64,000 nucleotides of DNA from Pseudomonas linyingensis (GCF_900109175.1 NZ_FNZE01000007.1:124001-188000), one strand, 5' to 3'; counted from the first letter of the stretch, positions 39,467 through 48,506 are shown. The notes: generated by a model not told the origin, from the letters alone. Made by a program: numbers and translations.

Positions 39467-39497
39467 ATTCTTAAACAGTATTTTTAAGAATATTCTG
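39467..39497. promoter_or_regulatory. AT-rich island with inverted repeats upstream of oscA
   Basis: ATTCTTAAA (39467-39475) is the exact inverse of TTTAAGAAT (39483-39491), seven bases apart. The right arm overlaps the palindrome AGAATATTCT (39488-39497). This lies 62-92 bases before oscA inside an AT-rich stretch (about 39350-39500). It is a good candidate for a CysB-type site, by position and shape only. Confidence 0.45.
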
Positions 39498-39558
39498 GCT
39501 CTGCCTAAGATGCGCCACGCCACCCCCTGCCGTGGCAAACCGATCAAGGAGCATCAGC

Positions 39559-39744
39559 ATGAGCGCCACCCTTCGCAGCATCGAAGGCCAGGACGAGGCC
39601 GGCCTGTTGCGCGAGATCCACAATGCCCTCAATGGCCTGCGCTACGGCGCGGTGGAAATCACCGTGCACAACGGCCAGGTGGTGCAGATCGAGCGCAAGG
39701 AAAAATTCCGTCTGCAGTCGCCGACCGGCAGCAAGCAACCCTGA
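39559..39744 (+). CDS. oscA: OscA family small protein (DUF2292/YezD)
   Basis: This 61-residue cytosolic protein (EIHNALNGLRYGAVEITVHN) matches the DUF2292/YezD family. In Pseudomonas the gene is called oscA, lies before sbp, is induced by sulfur starvation and affects use of organosulfur compounds and chromate resistance. Its mechanism is unknown. Start 39559 follows AAGGAG. It is followed after 39 bases by a short Cys-rich frame and then by sbp and cysTWA, so one transcript probably covers all. Confidence 0.85.
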   Translation: MSATLRSIEGQDEAGLLREIHNALNGLRYGAVEITVHNGQVVQIERKEKFRLQSPTGSKQP

Positions 39745-39783
39745 TCCCGCACAGGCCCGACTGGACCACCAGAGGGCGTGAGC

Positions 39784-39867
39784 ATGAAGTCTGATCCCGA
39801 CCAGAGCATGAGCACGCACATGACCACTCGAGCCTTCCGCCGCTGTTGCTGGCGAATGTGTCGCTGA
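39784..39867 (+). CDS. Putative cysteine-rich leader peptide upstream of sbp2
   Basis: This frame of 27 codons starts at ATG 39784, seven bases after AGAGGG. It ends in RAFRRCCWRMCR, with three Cys and several Arg in the last twelve residues. Internal ATGs at 39808 and 39820 are alternative starts. It lies between oscA and sbp2, 72 bases before the sbp2 start. Ribosome pausing at the cysteine codons when cysteinyl-tRNA is scarce could change folding of the following RNA. No classical U-run terminator follows, so the mode of action is uncertain, and coding by chance is possible. Confidence 0.5.
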   Translation: MKSDPDQSMSTHMTTRAFRRCCWRMCR

Positions 39868-39903
39868 AGTCCCGCTACGACCTTCACCACCTTCGCATCG
39901 TCT

Positions 39904-39925
39904 GGCGTGCCGCCTGAGGCACGCC
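39904..39925 (+). promoter_or_regulatory. Hairpin directly before the sbp2 ribosome binding site
   Basis: GGCGTGCC (39904-39911) pairs perfectly with GGCACGCC (39918-39925) around a six-base loop. AAGGAG begins one base later (39927). The stem could control access of ribosomes to sbp2 and may be the output of the leader frame upstream. Confidence 0.5.
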
Positions 39926-39939
39926 CAAGGAGCAACAGC

Positions 39940-40938
39940 ATGTCCATTCGTCGTTTCGCCCTGGCCGCCATCGCCGGCCTGTCCCTCAGCGCCGCCGTGC
40001 AGGCGCAGACCACCCTGCTCAACGTGTCCTACGACCCGACCCGCGAGCTGTACAGCGAATTCAACACCTCCTTCAACAAGCACTGGCAGGCCCGGGGCCA
40101 CGAGGCGGTGACCATCCAGCAGTCCCACGGTGGCTCCGGCAAGCAGGCCCGTGCGGTGATCGACGGCCTGCGCGCCGACGTGGTGACCCTGGCCCTGGCC
40201 GGCGACATCGACGAGCTCAACAAGCTCGGCAAGCTGATCCCCGAGGACTGGCAGTCGCGTCTGCCGCAGGGCAGCACCCCGTACACCTCGACCATCGTGT
40301 TCTTGGTGCGCAAGGGCAACCCCAAGGCCATCAAGGACTGGGACGATCTGGTCAAGCCGGGCGTCGAGGTGATCACCCCCAATCCGAAGACCTCCGGCGG
40401 CGCACGCTGGAACTTCCTCGCCGCCTGGGCCTACGCCGAGCAGAAGTACGGCAGCGAGGCCAAGGCCAAGGAATTCACCGAGCAGCTGTACAAGAACGTC
40501 CCGGTGCTGGATACCGGCGCCCGTGGCTCGACCATCACCTTCGTCAACAACAACATCGGCGACGTGCTGCTGGCCTGGGAGAACGAGGCGTTCCTGGCGC
40601 TCAAGGAGGAGGGGGGGGAGAACTTCGAGATCGTCGCACCGTCGCTGTCGATCCTCGCCGAGCCGCCGGTGGCGGTGGTCGACAAGAACGTCGACAGGAA
40701 GGGCACCCGCGAGGTGGCCACCGCCTACCTGAACTATCTATACAGCGCGGAAGGCCAGCGTATCGCGGCGAAGAACTTCTACCGTCCGCGTGACGCCAAG
40801 GTGGCTGCCGAGTTCAGCAAGCAATTCCCCGACCTCAAGCTGGTGACCATCGACAAGGATTTTGGCGGCTGGAAGAGCGCGCAGCCGAAGTTCTTCAACG
40901 ATGGCGGCGTGTTCGACCAGATCTACCAGGTGCAGTGA
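39940..40938 (+). CDS. sbp: Sulfate ABC transporter substrate-binding protein (second copy, with cysTWA)
   Basis: The 332-residue periplasmic protein binds sulfate for the permease encoded just downstream. The signal peptide is [20 protein letters not shown], cleaved near QAQ. Motifs are [37 protein letters not shown] and [20 protein letters not shown]. The ATG at 39940 follows AAGGAG. A run of eight G at 40612-40619 in the gene keeps the frame intact. A large inverted repeat separates it from cysT, which may give more binding protein than permease. Confidence 0.93.
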   Translation: MSIRRFALAAIAGLSLSAAVQAQTTLLNVSYDPTRELYSEFNTSFNKHWQARGHEAVTIQQSHGGSGKQARAVIDGLRADVVTLALAGDIDELNKLGKLIPEDWQSRLPQGSTPYTSTIVFLVRKGNPKAIKDWDDLVKPGVEVITPNPKTSGGARWNFLAAWAYAEQKYGSEAKAKEFTEQLYKNVPVLDTGARGSTITFVNNNIGDVLLAWENEAFLALKEEGGENFEIVAPSLSILAEPPVAVVDKNVDRKGTREVATAYLNYLYSAEGQRIAAKNFYRPRDAKVAAEFSKQFPDLKLVTIDKDFGGWKSAQPKFFNDGGVFDQIYQVQ

Positions 40939-40940
40939 TT

Positions 40941-41021
40941 CGTAGGATGGGTTGAGCGAAGCGATACCCATCGGTTCCAAGCCTACCCAGAGATGGGTAT
41001 CGCAAGCTCAACCCATCCTAC
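40941..41021. repeat. Large REP-like inverted repeat between sbp2 and cysT
   Basis: The arms 40941-40972 and 40991-41021 are near-perfect inverse copies. Both begin, read outward to inward, CGTAGGATGGGTTGAGC and end GATACCCATC; they differ only at a few central bases. The element can fold into a stem of about 30 bp. Sequences of this type are frequent intergenic repeats in the P. stutzeri/P. mendocina branch, as far as I recall. It lies three bases after the sbp2 stop. Confidence 0.85.
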
Positions 41022-41072
41022 GGACTGTTCAACCGCTGGCGTCGCCAGCTTGCTTGAGATCCAGAGGATCCT

Positions 41073-41891
41073 ATGTCCCGCCGCACTTCCCCCGTCATAC
41101 CCGGCTTCGGGCTGACGCTGGGCTACACCCTGGTGTATCTCGGCCTGTTGGTGCTGATTCCGCTGGGCGCCATGTTCGTGCATGCCGCGCAACTCACCTG
41201 GAGCGATTTCTGGGCCATCGTCAGCGCCCCGCGGGTGCTGGCGGCGCTCAAGCTGAGCTTCGGCACGGCCTTCGTCGCCGCGCTGATCAACGGCCTGATC
41301 GGCACCCTGCTGGCCTGGGTGCTGGTGCGCTACCGCTTTTCCGGGCGCAGGATCATCGATGCGATGATCGATCTGCCGTTCGCCCTGCCCACCGCGGTAG
41401 CCGGCATCGCCCTGACCGCGCTGTACGCGCCGAGCGGGCTGGTCGGCCAGTTCGCCAGCGATCTCGGTTTCAAGATTGCCTACACCCCGCTGGGCATCAC
41501 CCTGGCGCTGACCTTCGTGACCCTGCCGTTCGTGGTGCGCACGGTGCAGCCGGTGCTGGCCGACATCCCTCGCGAGGTCGAGGAGGCCGCCGCCTGCCTG
41601 GGCGCCAGGCCGCTGCAGGTGTTCCGCCACGTGCTGCTGCCGGCGCTGCTGCCGGCCTGGCTGACCGGCTTCGCGCTGGCCTTCGCCCGTGGCGTCGGCG
41701 AGTACGGCTCGGTGATCTTCATCGCCGGCAACATGCCGATGAAGACCGAGATCCTGCCGCTGCTGATCATGGTCAAGCTCGACCAGTACGACTACACCGG
41801 CGCCACCGCCATCGGCGTGCTGATGCTGGTGGTGTCCTTCGTCCTGCTGCTGCTGGTCAACCTGCTGCAGCGCCGCATCGAAACCCCGTAA
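41073..41891 (+). CDS. cysT: Sulfate/thiosulfate ABC transporter permease CysT
   Basis: CysT forms half of the inner-membrane channel for sulfate. The 272-residue protein has about six hydrophobic segments, beginning [20 protein letters not shown]. The EAA loop [20 protein letters not shown] contacts CysA, and [18 protein letters not shown] is a CysT mark. It is followed 13 bases later by cysW. The start is the ATG at 41073, after GATCCAGAGGATCCT. Confidence 0.95.
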   Translation: MSRRTSPVIPGFGLTLGYTLVYLGLLVLIPLGAMFVHAAQLTWSDFWAIVSAPRVLAALKLSFGTAFVAALINGLIGTLLAWVLVRYRFSGRRIIDAMIDLPFALPTAVAGIALTALYAPSGLVGQFASDLGFKIAYTPLGITLALTFVTLPFVVRTVQPVLADIPREVEEAAACLGARPLQVFRHVLLPALLPAWLTGFALAFARGVGEYGSVIFIAGNMPMKTEILPLLIMVKLDQYDYTGATAIGVLMLVVSFVLLLLVNLLQRRIETP

Positions 41892-41904
41892 GGAGGAGGT
41901 CGTC

Positions 41905-42789
41905 ATGTCATCCATTACCGCGGTCACCTCCGCCAAGGCGCACGGCAACGCCAATGCCGCGCGCTGCGGCCACGCGCTGGGCCGCAACCTGCTGATCATC
42001 GGCGCCTGGCTGGTGTTCGCGCTGTTCCTGCTGCTGCCTCTATATATGGTGCTGAGCGAGGCGCTCAAGCAGGGCCTGGGCGTGTTCTTCACCGCCATCC
42101 TCGAGCCGGACGCGATTGCCGCGCTCAAGCTGACCCTGCTCGCCGTGGCCATCTCGGTGCCGCTCAACCTGCTGTTCGGCGTCGCCGCCGCCTGGTGCGT
42201 GAGCAAGTACGAGTTCCGCGGCAAGAGCCTGCTGGTCACCCTGATCGATCTGCCGTTCTCGGTGTCGCCGGTGATCGCCGGCCTGATCTACGTGCTGCTG
42301 TTCGGCGCCCAGGGCTTCTTCGGCGAGTGGCTGCAGGACCGCGACATCCAGATCGTCTTCGCCGTGCCCGGCATCGTGCTGGCCACCCTGTTCGTCACCG
42401 TGCCCTTCGTCGCCCGCGAGCTGATCCCGCTGATGCAGGAGCAGGGCACCCAGGAGGAGGAGGCCGCGCGCCTGCTCGGCGCCAACGGCTGGCAGATGTT
42501 CTGGTACGTCACCGTGCCGAACATCAAGTGGGGCCTGATCTATGGCGTGGTGCTGTGCACCGCGCGGGCGATGGGCGAGTTCGGTGCGGTGTCGGTGGTC
42601 TCCGGGCATATCCGCGGCTACACCAACACCCTGCCGCTGCACGTCGAGATTCTCTACAACGAGTACAACCACGTCGCCGCCTTCAGCGTCGCCAGTCTGC
42701 TGCTGGCCCTGGCGCTGTGCATCCTGCTGCTCAAGCAGTGGAGCGAGGCCCGCCTGGCGCGCCTCCAGTCGAATGCTGCCGAGGAATAA
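41905..42789 (+). CDS. cysW: Sulfate/thiosulfate ABC transporter permease CysW
   Basis: CysW pairs with CysT in the membrane. The 294-residue protein has a polar N-terminal tail of about 25 residues, then six hydrophobic segments. The EAA loop reads [20 protein letters not shown], and [18 protein letters not shown] follows. AAGGAGGAGG lies before the ATG at 41905. cysA starts three bases after its stop, so the two are probably translated together. Confidence 0.95.
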   Translation: MSSITAVTSAKAHGNANAARCGHALGRNLLIIGAWLVFALFLLLPLYMVLSEALKQGLGVFFTAILEPDAIAALKLTLLAVAISVPLNLLFGVAAAWCVSKYEFRGKSLLVTLIDLPFSVSPVIAGLIYVLLFGAQGFFGEWLQDRDIQIVFAVPGIVLATLFVTVPFVARELIPLMQEQGTQEEEAARLLGANGWQMFWYVTVPNIKWGLIYGVVLCTARAMGEFGAVSVVSGHIRGYTNTLPLHVEILYNEYNHVAAFSVASLLLALALCILLLKQWSEARLARLQSNAAEE

Positions 42790-42792
42790 GCC

Positions 42793-43782
42793 ATGAGTAT
42801 CGAGATCCGCAACGTCAGCAAGCGCTTCGGCGCCTTCCAGGTCCTCAACGACATCAATCTGGATATCCGCAGCGGCGAGCTGGTGGCCCTGCTCGGTCCG
42901 TCCGGCTGCGGCAAGACCACCCTGCTGCGCATCATCGCCGGCCTGGAAAGCCCGGACCAGGGCAGCATCGTGTTCCACGGCGAGGATGTCTCCGGTCACG
43001 ACGTGCGCGACCGCAACGTCGGCTTCGTGTTCCAGCACTACGCGCTGTTCCGCCACATGACGGTGTTCGACAACGTCGCCTTCGGCCTGCGCATGAAGCC
43101 CAAGCGCGAGCGGCCGAGCGAGACGCAGATCGCCGCCAAGGTCCACGAGCTGCTCGGCATGGTGCAGCTCGACTGGCTGGCCGACCGCTACCCCGAGCAG
43201 CTGTCCGGCGGCCAGCGCCAGCGCATCGCCCTGGCCCGCGCGCTGGCGGTGGAGCCGAAGATCCTCCTCCTCGACGAGCCGTTCGGGGCGCTGGACGCCA
43301 AGGTGCGCAAGGAGCTGCGCCGCTGGCTGGCGCGCCTGCACGAGGAGATCAACCTGACCTCGGTGTTCGTCACCCACGACCAGGAGGAGGCCATGGAGGT
43401 CGCCGACCGCATCGTGGTGATGAACAAGGGCGTGATCGAGCAGATCGGCCATCCCGGCGAGGTCTACGAGCAGCCGGCCAGCGACTTCGTCTACCACTTC
43501 CTCGGCGACTCCAACCGCCTGCAGCTGGGCGACGAGGGGCACATCCTGTTCCGCCCCCACGAGGTGTCGCTGGCGCGCGAGCCGCTGGCCGAGCACCGCC
43601 GTGCCGAGGTGCGCGACATCCGCCCGCTCGGCGCGATCACCCGGGTGACCCTCAAGGTCGAGGGACAGGGCGAGTTGATCGAGGCCGAGGTGGTGAAGAG
43701 CCATGCCAGCCTGCTCGGCCTGCAGCGCGGCGACCCCCTGTATTTCCGTCCCGCTGCCGGCAGCCTGCGTTCCGCGTCCTGA
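42793..43782 (+). CDS. cysA: Sulfate/thiosulfate ABC transporter ATP-binding protein CysA
   Basis: CysA hydrolyses ATP for sulfate import. The 329-residue protein has Walker [10 protein letters not shown] with Lys41, Q-loop FVFQHYALF, signature LSGGQRQR, Walker [13 protein letters not shown] and switch His in [13 protein letters not shown]-terminal TOBE-like regulatory part begins around residue 240 ([13 protein letters not shown]). It ends the oscA-sbp-cysTWA unit. xerD follows after 94 bases. Confidence 0.96.
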   Translation: MSIEIRNVSKRFGAFQVLNDINLDIRSGELVALLGPSGCGKTTLLRIIAGLESPDQGSIVFHGEDVSGHDVRDRNVGFVFQHYALFRHMTVFDNVAFGLRMKPKRERPSETQIAAKVHELLGMVQLDWLADRYPEQLSGGQRQRIALARALAVEPKILLLDEPFGALDAKVRKELRRWLARLHEEINLTSVFVTHDQEEAMEVADRIVVMNKGVIEQIGHPGEVYEQPASDFVYHFLGDSNRLQLGDEGHILFRPHEVSLAREPLAEHRRAEVRDIRPLGAITRVTLKVEGQGELIEAEVVKSHASLLGLQRGDPLYFRPAAGSLRSAS

Positions 43783-43876
43783 ACCCGCTCGGCCATCCCG
43801 GTCTGCGCCCGCAGGCCGGGCTGGTCGGCCTGGCCGGGCTCTGCCAGACTGCGCTTTTTGGCCTGGCGTATTGCCC

Positions 43877-44773
43877 ATGTCTGCCGTCAGTCACCCGCTT
43901 GTCGAACGCTTCCTCGAATCCCTCTGGCTGGAAAAGGGCCTGTCCCGGCATACCCGCCTGGCCTACGGCACCGACCTGGCGCTGTTCCGTGACTGGCTGG
44001 TGGAGCGCGGCTTCGACCTCGAGCGGGTCGATCGCGAGCTGATTCTCGAGCACCTCGGCTGGCGCCTCGACCACGGCTATCACGCCCGCTCCACGGCGCG
44101 GCTGATGTCCTGCCTGCGCGGTTTCTACCATTACTGCATGCTCGAGGACTTCATCGCCGAGGACCCGACCCTGCTGGTCGCCCTGCCGCGCCAGTCGCGG
44201 GCGGTGCCGCACACCCTCAGCGAGGCGGAGGTCGAGGCGCTGCTGGTCGCGCCGGACACCGCCGAGGCGCTCGGCCTGCGCGACCGCGCCATGCTCGAGG
44301 TGCTGTATGCCTGCGGCCTGCGGGTCAGCGAGCTGGTCGGTCTGACCCTGGAGCAGGTCAACCTGCGCCAGGGTGTGGTGCGGGTGTTCGGCAAGGGCTC
44401 TCGCGAGCGCCTGGTGCCACTCGGCGAGGAGGCCATCGACTGGCTGCTGCGCTACCTGCGCGAGGCGCGCGGCGAGCTGCTGATCGGCAAGCCCAGCGAT
44501 GTGCTGTTTCCCAGTCTGCGTGGCGAGCAGATGACCCGGCAGACCTTCTGGCACCGCATCAAGCTGCACACCCGCAGCGCCGGCATCGACAAGCCGCTGT
44601 CGCCGCATACCCTGCGCCACGCCTTCGCCACCCACCTGCTCAACCATGGCGCCGACCTGCGCGTGGTGCAGATGCTGCTCGGCCACCGCGACCTGTCGAC
44701 CACGCAGATCTACACCCATGTGGCGCGCGCCCGCCTGCAGGCGCTGCACGCCGAGCACCATCCGCGCGGCTGA
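43877..44773 (+). CDS. xerD: Site-specific tyrosine recombinase XerD
   Basis: XerD, with XerC, resolves chromosome dimers at dif during cell division under FtsK control. The 298-residue protein has the full catalytic set: Arg149 (GLRVSEL), Lys173 (GKGSRERLVP), His244 and Arg247 (HTLRHAF), His270 (LLGHRDLST) and the nucleophile Tyr279. The N-terminal SAM-like DNA-binding domain is intact. The ATG at 43877 is chosen from the family start. dsbC follows, as usual in Pseudomonas. Confidence 0.97.
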   Translation: MSAVSHPLVERFLESLWLEKGLSRHTRLAYGTDLALFRDWLVERGFDLERVDRELILEHLGWRLDHGYHARSTARLMSCLRGFYHYCMLEDFIAEDPTLLVALPRQSRAVPHTLSEAEVEALLVAPDTAEALGLRDRAMLEVLYACGLRVSELVGLTLEQVNLRQGVVRVFGKGSRERLVPLGEEAIDWLLRYLREARGELLIGKPSDVLFPSLRGEQMTRQTFWHRIKLHTRSAGIDKPLSPHTLRHAFATHLLNHGADLRVVQMLLGHRDLSTTQIYTHVARARLQALHAEHHPRG

Positions 44774-44868
44774 TCGTCGGCCTGTGTAGCCGCTCCGCAG
44801 TCGCGGCGGGCGGGTATGTTAGGCTTTATCAATAGTTCAAGCCGCTTCCTCGCGCTCAAGGAGTTTCC

Positions 44869-45603
44869 ATGCGTCTGTCCCGCTTTCTCGCTGCCGCCGC
44901 GTTCGGTCTGGCCAGCTCCATCGCCCTGGCCGCCGATCCGGACCTGGCGATCCGCCAGACCCTGAAGTCGCTGCAGCCGAACCTGCCGATCGAGGCGATC
45001 AGCGAAAGTCCGATGCCCGGTCTGTACCAGGTGCAGCTCAAGGGCGGCCGCCTGTTGTATGCCAGCGCCGACGCGCAGTTCGTCCTGCAGGGCTTCCTGT
45101 TCCAGGTCAAGGACGGCAAGACCGTCAACCTCACCGAGCAGGCCGAGAGCAAGGCGGTGGCCCAGCAGATCAACGCCATTCCCGCCAAGGAGATGGTGGT
45201 GTTCCCGGCCGATCCGAAGGCCGCGCAGAAGACCCACATCACCGTGTTCACCGACACCGACTGCGGCTACTGCCAGAAGCTGCACAGCGAAGTCGCCGAG
45301 CTGAACCGCCGCGGCGTCGAGGTGCGTTACGTCGCCTTCCCGCGCCAGGGCACCGGCAGCCATGGCTACAACACCCTGGTCAGCGTGTGGTGCGCCAAGG
45401 ACCCGCGCGAGGCGATGAACCTGGCCAAGGCGCGCAAGGAAGTACCGGCGGCGCAGTGCGAGAATCCGGTGGAGAAGCAGTACCAGCTCGGCCAGATGAT
45501 CGGCGTGCAGGGCACCCCGGCCATCGTGCTGGCCAATGGCCAGTTGATCCCCGGCTACCAGCCGGCGCCGCAGCTGGCCGAGGCGGCACTGGCGGCCAAG
45601 TGA
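44869..45603 (+). CDS. dsbC: Thiol:disulfide interchange protein DsbC
   Basis: DsbC is a dimeric periplasmic isomerase that corrects wrong disulfides and is kept reduced by DsbD. The 244-residue protein has a signal peptide (MRLSRFLAAAAFGLASSIAL, then AAD). A cystatin-like dimer domain follows, and then a thioredoxin fold with CGYC at 132-135 and the cis-Pro loop QGTPAIV. Start 44869 follows AAGGAG. It stands between xerD and hom. Confidence 0.96.
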   Translation: MRLSRFLAAAAFGLASSIALAADPDLAIRQTLKSLQPNLPIEAISESPMPGLYQVQLKGGRLLYASADAQFVLQGFLFQVKDGKTVNLTEQAESKAVAQQINAIPAKEMVVFPADPKAAQKTHITVFTDTDCGYCQKLHSEVAELNRRGVEVRYVAFPRQGTGSHGYNTLVSVWCAKDPREAMNLAKARKEVPAAQCENPVEKQYQLGQMIGVQGTPAIVLANGQLIPGYQPAPQLAEAALAAK

Positions 45604-45712
45604 GCGACGGGCAGCTGGCGATTGACTAACCACCAGCCGCTTCGTAATGTGCGGATCTTTTCATCGGCCGGAATTTCCGGCCGTTCTGTGTAGTGATGAT
45701 GGGGAACTTAGC

Positions 45713-47017
45713 GTGAAACCGGTGAAAGTAGGTATCTGTGGGTTGGGAACCGTCGGTGGCGGTACCTTCAATGTGCTCAAGCGCAATGCCGAAGAGATTG
45801 CCCGCCGTGCCGGGCGCGGCATCGAAGTGGCGCAGATTGCCGCGCGTGACGCCAACCCGCAATGCGATACCACCGGTACCCCCATCACCGGTGACGTGTT
45901 CGAGGTGGCCAGCAACCCGGAAATCGACATCGTCATCGAGCTGATCGGCGGCTATACCGTGGCCCGCGAGCTGGTGCTCAAGGCCATCGAGAACGGCAAG
46001 CACGTGGTCACCGCCAACAAGGCGCTGATCGCCGTGCACGGCAACGAGATCTTCGCCAAGGCCCGCGAGAAGGGCGTCATCGTCGCCTTCGAAGCCGCCG
46101 TGGCCGGCGGCATCCCGGTGATCAAGGCAATCCGCGAGGGTCTGGCCGGCAACCGCATCAACTGGCTGGCCGGCATCATCAACGGCACCGGCAACTTCAT
46201 CCTCACCGAGATGCGCGAGAAGGGCCGTGCCTTCGAGGACGTACTCAAGGAAGCCCAGGCGCTGGGCTACGCCGAAGCCGACCCGACCTTCGACGTCGAG
46301 GGCATCGACGCCGCGCACAAGCTGACCATCCTCGCCTCCATCGCCTTCGGCATCCCGCTGCAGTTCGACAAGGCCTACACCGAGGGCATCACCGCGCTGA
46401 CCACCGCCGACGTCAACTACGCCGAGGCGCTGGGCTACCGCATCAAGCACCTCGGTGTGGCCCGCCGCACCGAGGCCGGCATCGAGCTGCGCGTGCACCC
46501 GACGCTGATTCCGGCCGACCGCCTGATCGCCAACGTCAATGGCGTGATGAACGCGGTGATGGTCAACGGCGACGCCGTCGGCAGCACCCTGTTCTACGGC
46601 GCCGGCGCCGGCATGGAGCCGACCGCCTCGGCGGTGGTGGCCGACGTGGTCGACGTGACCCGCGTGCTGACCACCGACCCTGAGAACCGCGTGCCGCACC
46701 TGGCCTTCCAGCCGGATTCGCTGTCCGACCACCCGATCCTGCCGATCGAGGCCTGCGAGAGCGCCTACTACCTGCGCATCCAGGCCAAGGACCATCCGGG
46801 CGTGCTGGCCCAGGTGGCGACCATCCTCTCCGAGCGCGGCATCAACATCGAATCGATCATGCAGAAGGAAGCCGAGGAACACGACGGCCTGGTGCCGATG
46901 ATCCTGGTCACCCACCGTGTGCGCGAGCAGAACATGAACGACGCCATCGCCGCCCTCGAAGGCCTGGAAGGCGTGGCCGGCAAGGTCGTGCGCATCCGCG
47001 TCGAACAGCTCAACTAA
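45713..47017 (+). CDS. hom: Homoserine dehydrogenase
   Basis: Hom reduces aspartate semialdehyde to homoserine, on the way to threonine and methionine. The 434-residue protein has the nucleotide loop GLGTVG at 10-15, the catalytic core KALIAVHGNEIF and INGTGNFILTEM, and a C-terminal ACT domain (HPGVLAQVATILSERGINIE) that normally senses threonine. Translation starts at the GTG at 45713, which gives the conserved MKPVKVGICGLG. An ATG at 45647 is in frame but adds 22 residues across a hairpin. thrC follows 53 bases later. Confidence 0.97.
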   Translation: MKPVKVGICGLGTVGGGTFNVLKRNAEEIARRAGRGIEVAQIAARDANPQCDTTGTPITGDVFEVASNPEIDIVIELIGGYTVARELVLKAIENGKHVVTANKALIAVHGNEIFAKAREKGVIVAFEAAVAGGIPVIKAIREGLAGNRINWLAGIINGTGNFILTEMREKGRAFEDVLKEAQALGYAEADPTFDVEGIDAAHKLTILASIAFGIPLQFDKAYTEGITALTTADVNYAEALGYRIKHLGVARRTEAGIELRVHPTLIPADRLIANVNGVMNAVMVNGDAVGSTLFYGAGAGMEPTASAVVADVVDVTRVLTTDPENRVPHLAFQPDSLSDHPILPIEACESAYYLRIQAKDHPGVLAQVATILSERGINIESIMQKEAEEHDGLVPMILVTHRVREQNMNDAIAALEGLEGVAGKVVRIRVEQLN

Positions 47018-47026
47018 TCCGTCAAC

Positions 47027-47050
47027 GGCTGTCGGCGCGCGCCGGCAGCC
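47027..47050 (+). promoter_or_regulatory. Hairpin between hom and thrC
   Basis: GGCTGTCGG (47027-47035) pairs with CCGGCAGCC (47042-47050), with one G-T pair. No T run follows. It may adjust thrC expression or mRNA stability inside the hom-thrC operon. Confidence 0.4.
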
Positions 47051-47070
47051 CGCACCGAAGGTTTGTCCCC

Positions 47071-48480
47071 ATGCGCTATATCAGTACCCGCGGCCAGGCG
47101 CCGGCCCTCAACTTCGAAGACGTGCTGCTCGCGGGCCTCGCCAGCGACGGTGGCCTCTACGTGCCGGAAAACCTGCCGCGCTTCACCGTCGAGGAGATCG
47201 CCTCCTGGGCCGGTCTGCCGTACCACGAGCTGGCCTTCCGGGTGATGCGCCCGTTCGTCGCCGGCAGCATCGCCGATGCCGACTTCAAGCAGATTCTGGA
47301 AGACACCTACGGCGTGTTCGCCCACCAGGCAGTGGCGCCGCTGACCCAGCTGGGCGCCAACGAGTGGGTGCTCGAGCTGTTCCAGGGCCCGACCCTGGCG
47401 TTCAAGGACTTCGCCCTGCAGCTGCTCGGCCGTCTGCTCGACCACGTACTGGCCAAGCGCAACGAGCGTGTGGTGATCATGGGCGCCACCTCCGGCGACA
47501 CCGGCTCGGCCGCCATCGAAGGCTGCAAGGCCTGCGACAACGTCGACATCTTCATCATGCACCCGCACAACCGCGTGTCCGAGGTGCAGCGCCGGCAGAT
47601 GACCACCATCCTCGGCGAGAACATCCACAACATCGCCATCGAAGGCAACTTCGACGACTGCCAGGAGATGGTCAAGGCCAGCTTCGCCGACCAGGGCTTC
47701 CTCAAGGGCACCCGCCTGGTGGCGGTCAACTCGATCAACTGGGCGCGGATCATGGCCCAGATCGTCTACTACTTCCACGCCGCCCTGCAGCTCGGCGCAC
47801 CGCACCGCTCGGTGGCCTTCTCGGTGCCGACCGGCAACTTCGGCGACATCTTCGCCGGCTACCTGGCGCGCAACATGGGCCTGCCGATCAACCAGCTGAT
47901 CGTCGCCACCAACCGCAATGACATCCTGCACCGCTTCATGTCCGGCAACCGCTACGACAAGGACACCCTGCACGCGTCGCTGTCGCCGTCGATGGACATC
48001 ATGGTGTCGTCCAACTTCGAGCGCCTGCTGTTCGACCTGCACGGCCGCAATGGCCTGGCCGTCAGCGCGCTGATGGACGAGTTCAAGGCCACCGGCAAGC
48101 TGTCGGTGGCCGATGACCGCTGGACCGAAGCCCGCCGCCTGTTCGACTCGCTGGCGGTGGACGACGAGCAGACCTGCGCGACCATCGCTCAGGTGCATGC
48201 GCAGACCGGCTACCTGCTCGATCCGCACACCGCGATCGGCGTCAAGGCCGCCCGCGACTGCCGCCGCAGCCAGGCGTTGCCGATGGTGGTGCTCGGCACC
48301 GCGCACCCGGTCAAGTTCCCGGAAGCGGTGGAGAAGGCCGGCATCGCCGCCGTGCCGCAGCTGCCGCCGCACCTGGCCGACCTGTTCCAGCGCGAGGAGC
48401 GCTGCACCGTGCTGGCCAACGACCTGAAGACCGTGCAGGACTTCGTCAGTCAGCACGGCAACCGCGGCAAGCCGCTGTAA
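47071..48480 (+). CDS. thrC: Threonine synthase
   Basis: ThrC converts O-phosphohomoserine to threonine with pyridoxal phosphate. The 469-residue protein has the PLP lysine at Lys112 in LAFKDFALQ, the phosphate-binding ATSGDTGSAAIEG, and the family start MRYISTRGQAPAL. Together with hom it makes threonine from aspartate semialdehyde. A clear terminator follows 26 bases after the stop. Confidence 0.98.
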   Translation: MRYISTRGQAPALNFEDVLLAGLASDGGLYVPENLPRFTVEEIASWAGLPYHELAFRVMRPFVAGSIADADFKQILEDTYGVFAHQAVAPLTQLGANEWVLELFQGPTLAFKDFALQLLGRLLDHVLAKRNERVVIMGATSGDTGSAAIEGCKACDNVDIFIMHPHNRVSEVQRRQMTTILGENIHNIAIEGNFDDCQEMVKASFADQGFLKGTRLVAVNSINWARIMAQIVYYFHAALQLGAPHRSVAFSVPTGNFGDIFAGYLARNMGLPINQLIVATNRNDILHRFMSGNRYDKDTLHASLSPSMDIMVSSNFERLLFDLHGRNGLAVSALMDEFKATGKLSVADDRWTEARRLFDSLAVDDEQTCATIAQVHAQTGYLLDPHTAIGVKAARDCRRSQALPMVVLGTAHPVKFPEAVEKAGIAAVPQLPPHLADLFQREERCTVLANDLKTVQDFVSQHGNRGKPL

Positions 48481-48506
48481 GTTAAGCTGCGAGTTGTCCA
48501 CAGGGG

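Noticed and set aside
40605-40625. A frameshift at the run of eight G in sbp2
   Set aside because: The frame stays open and the protein keeps family motifs on both sides of the run, with normal length.
45647-45712. An upstream ATG extending hom by 22 residues
   Set aside because: The extension crosses a CGGCCGGAA/TTCCGGCCG hairpin and does not resemble homoserine dehydrogenase N-termini; the GTG at 45713 gives the conserved start.
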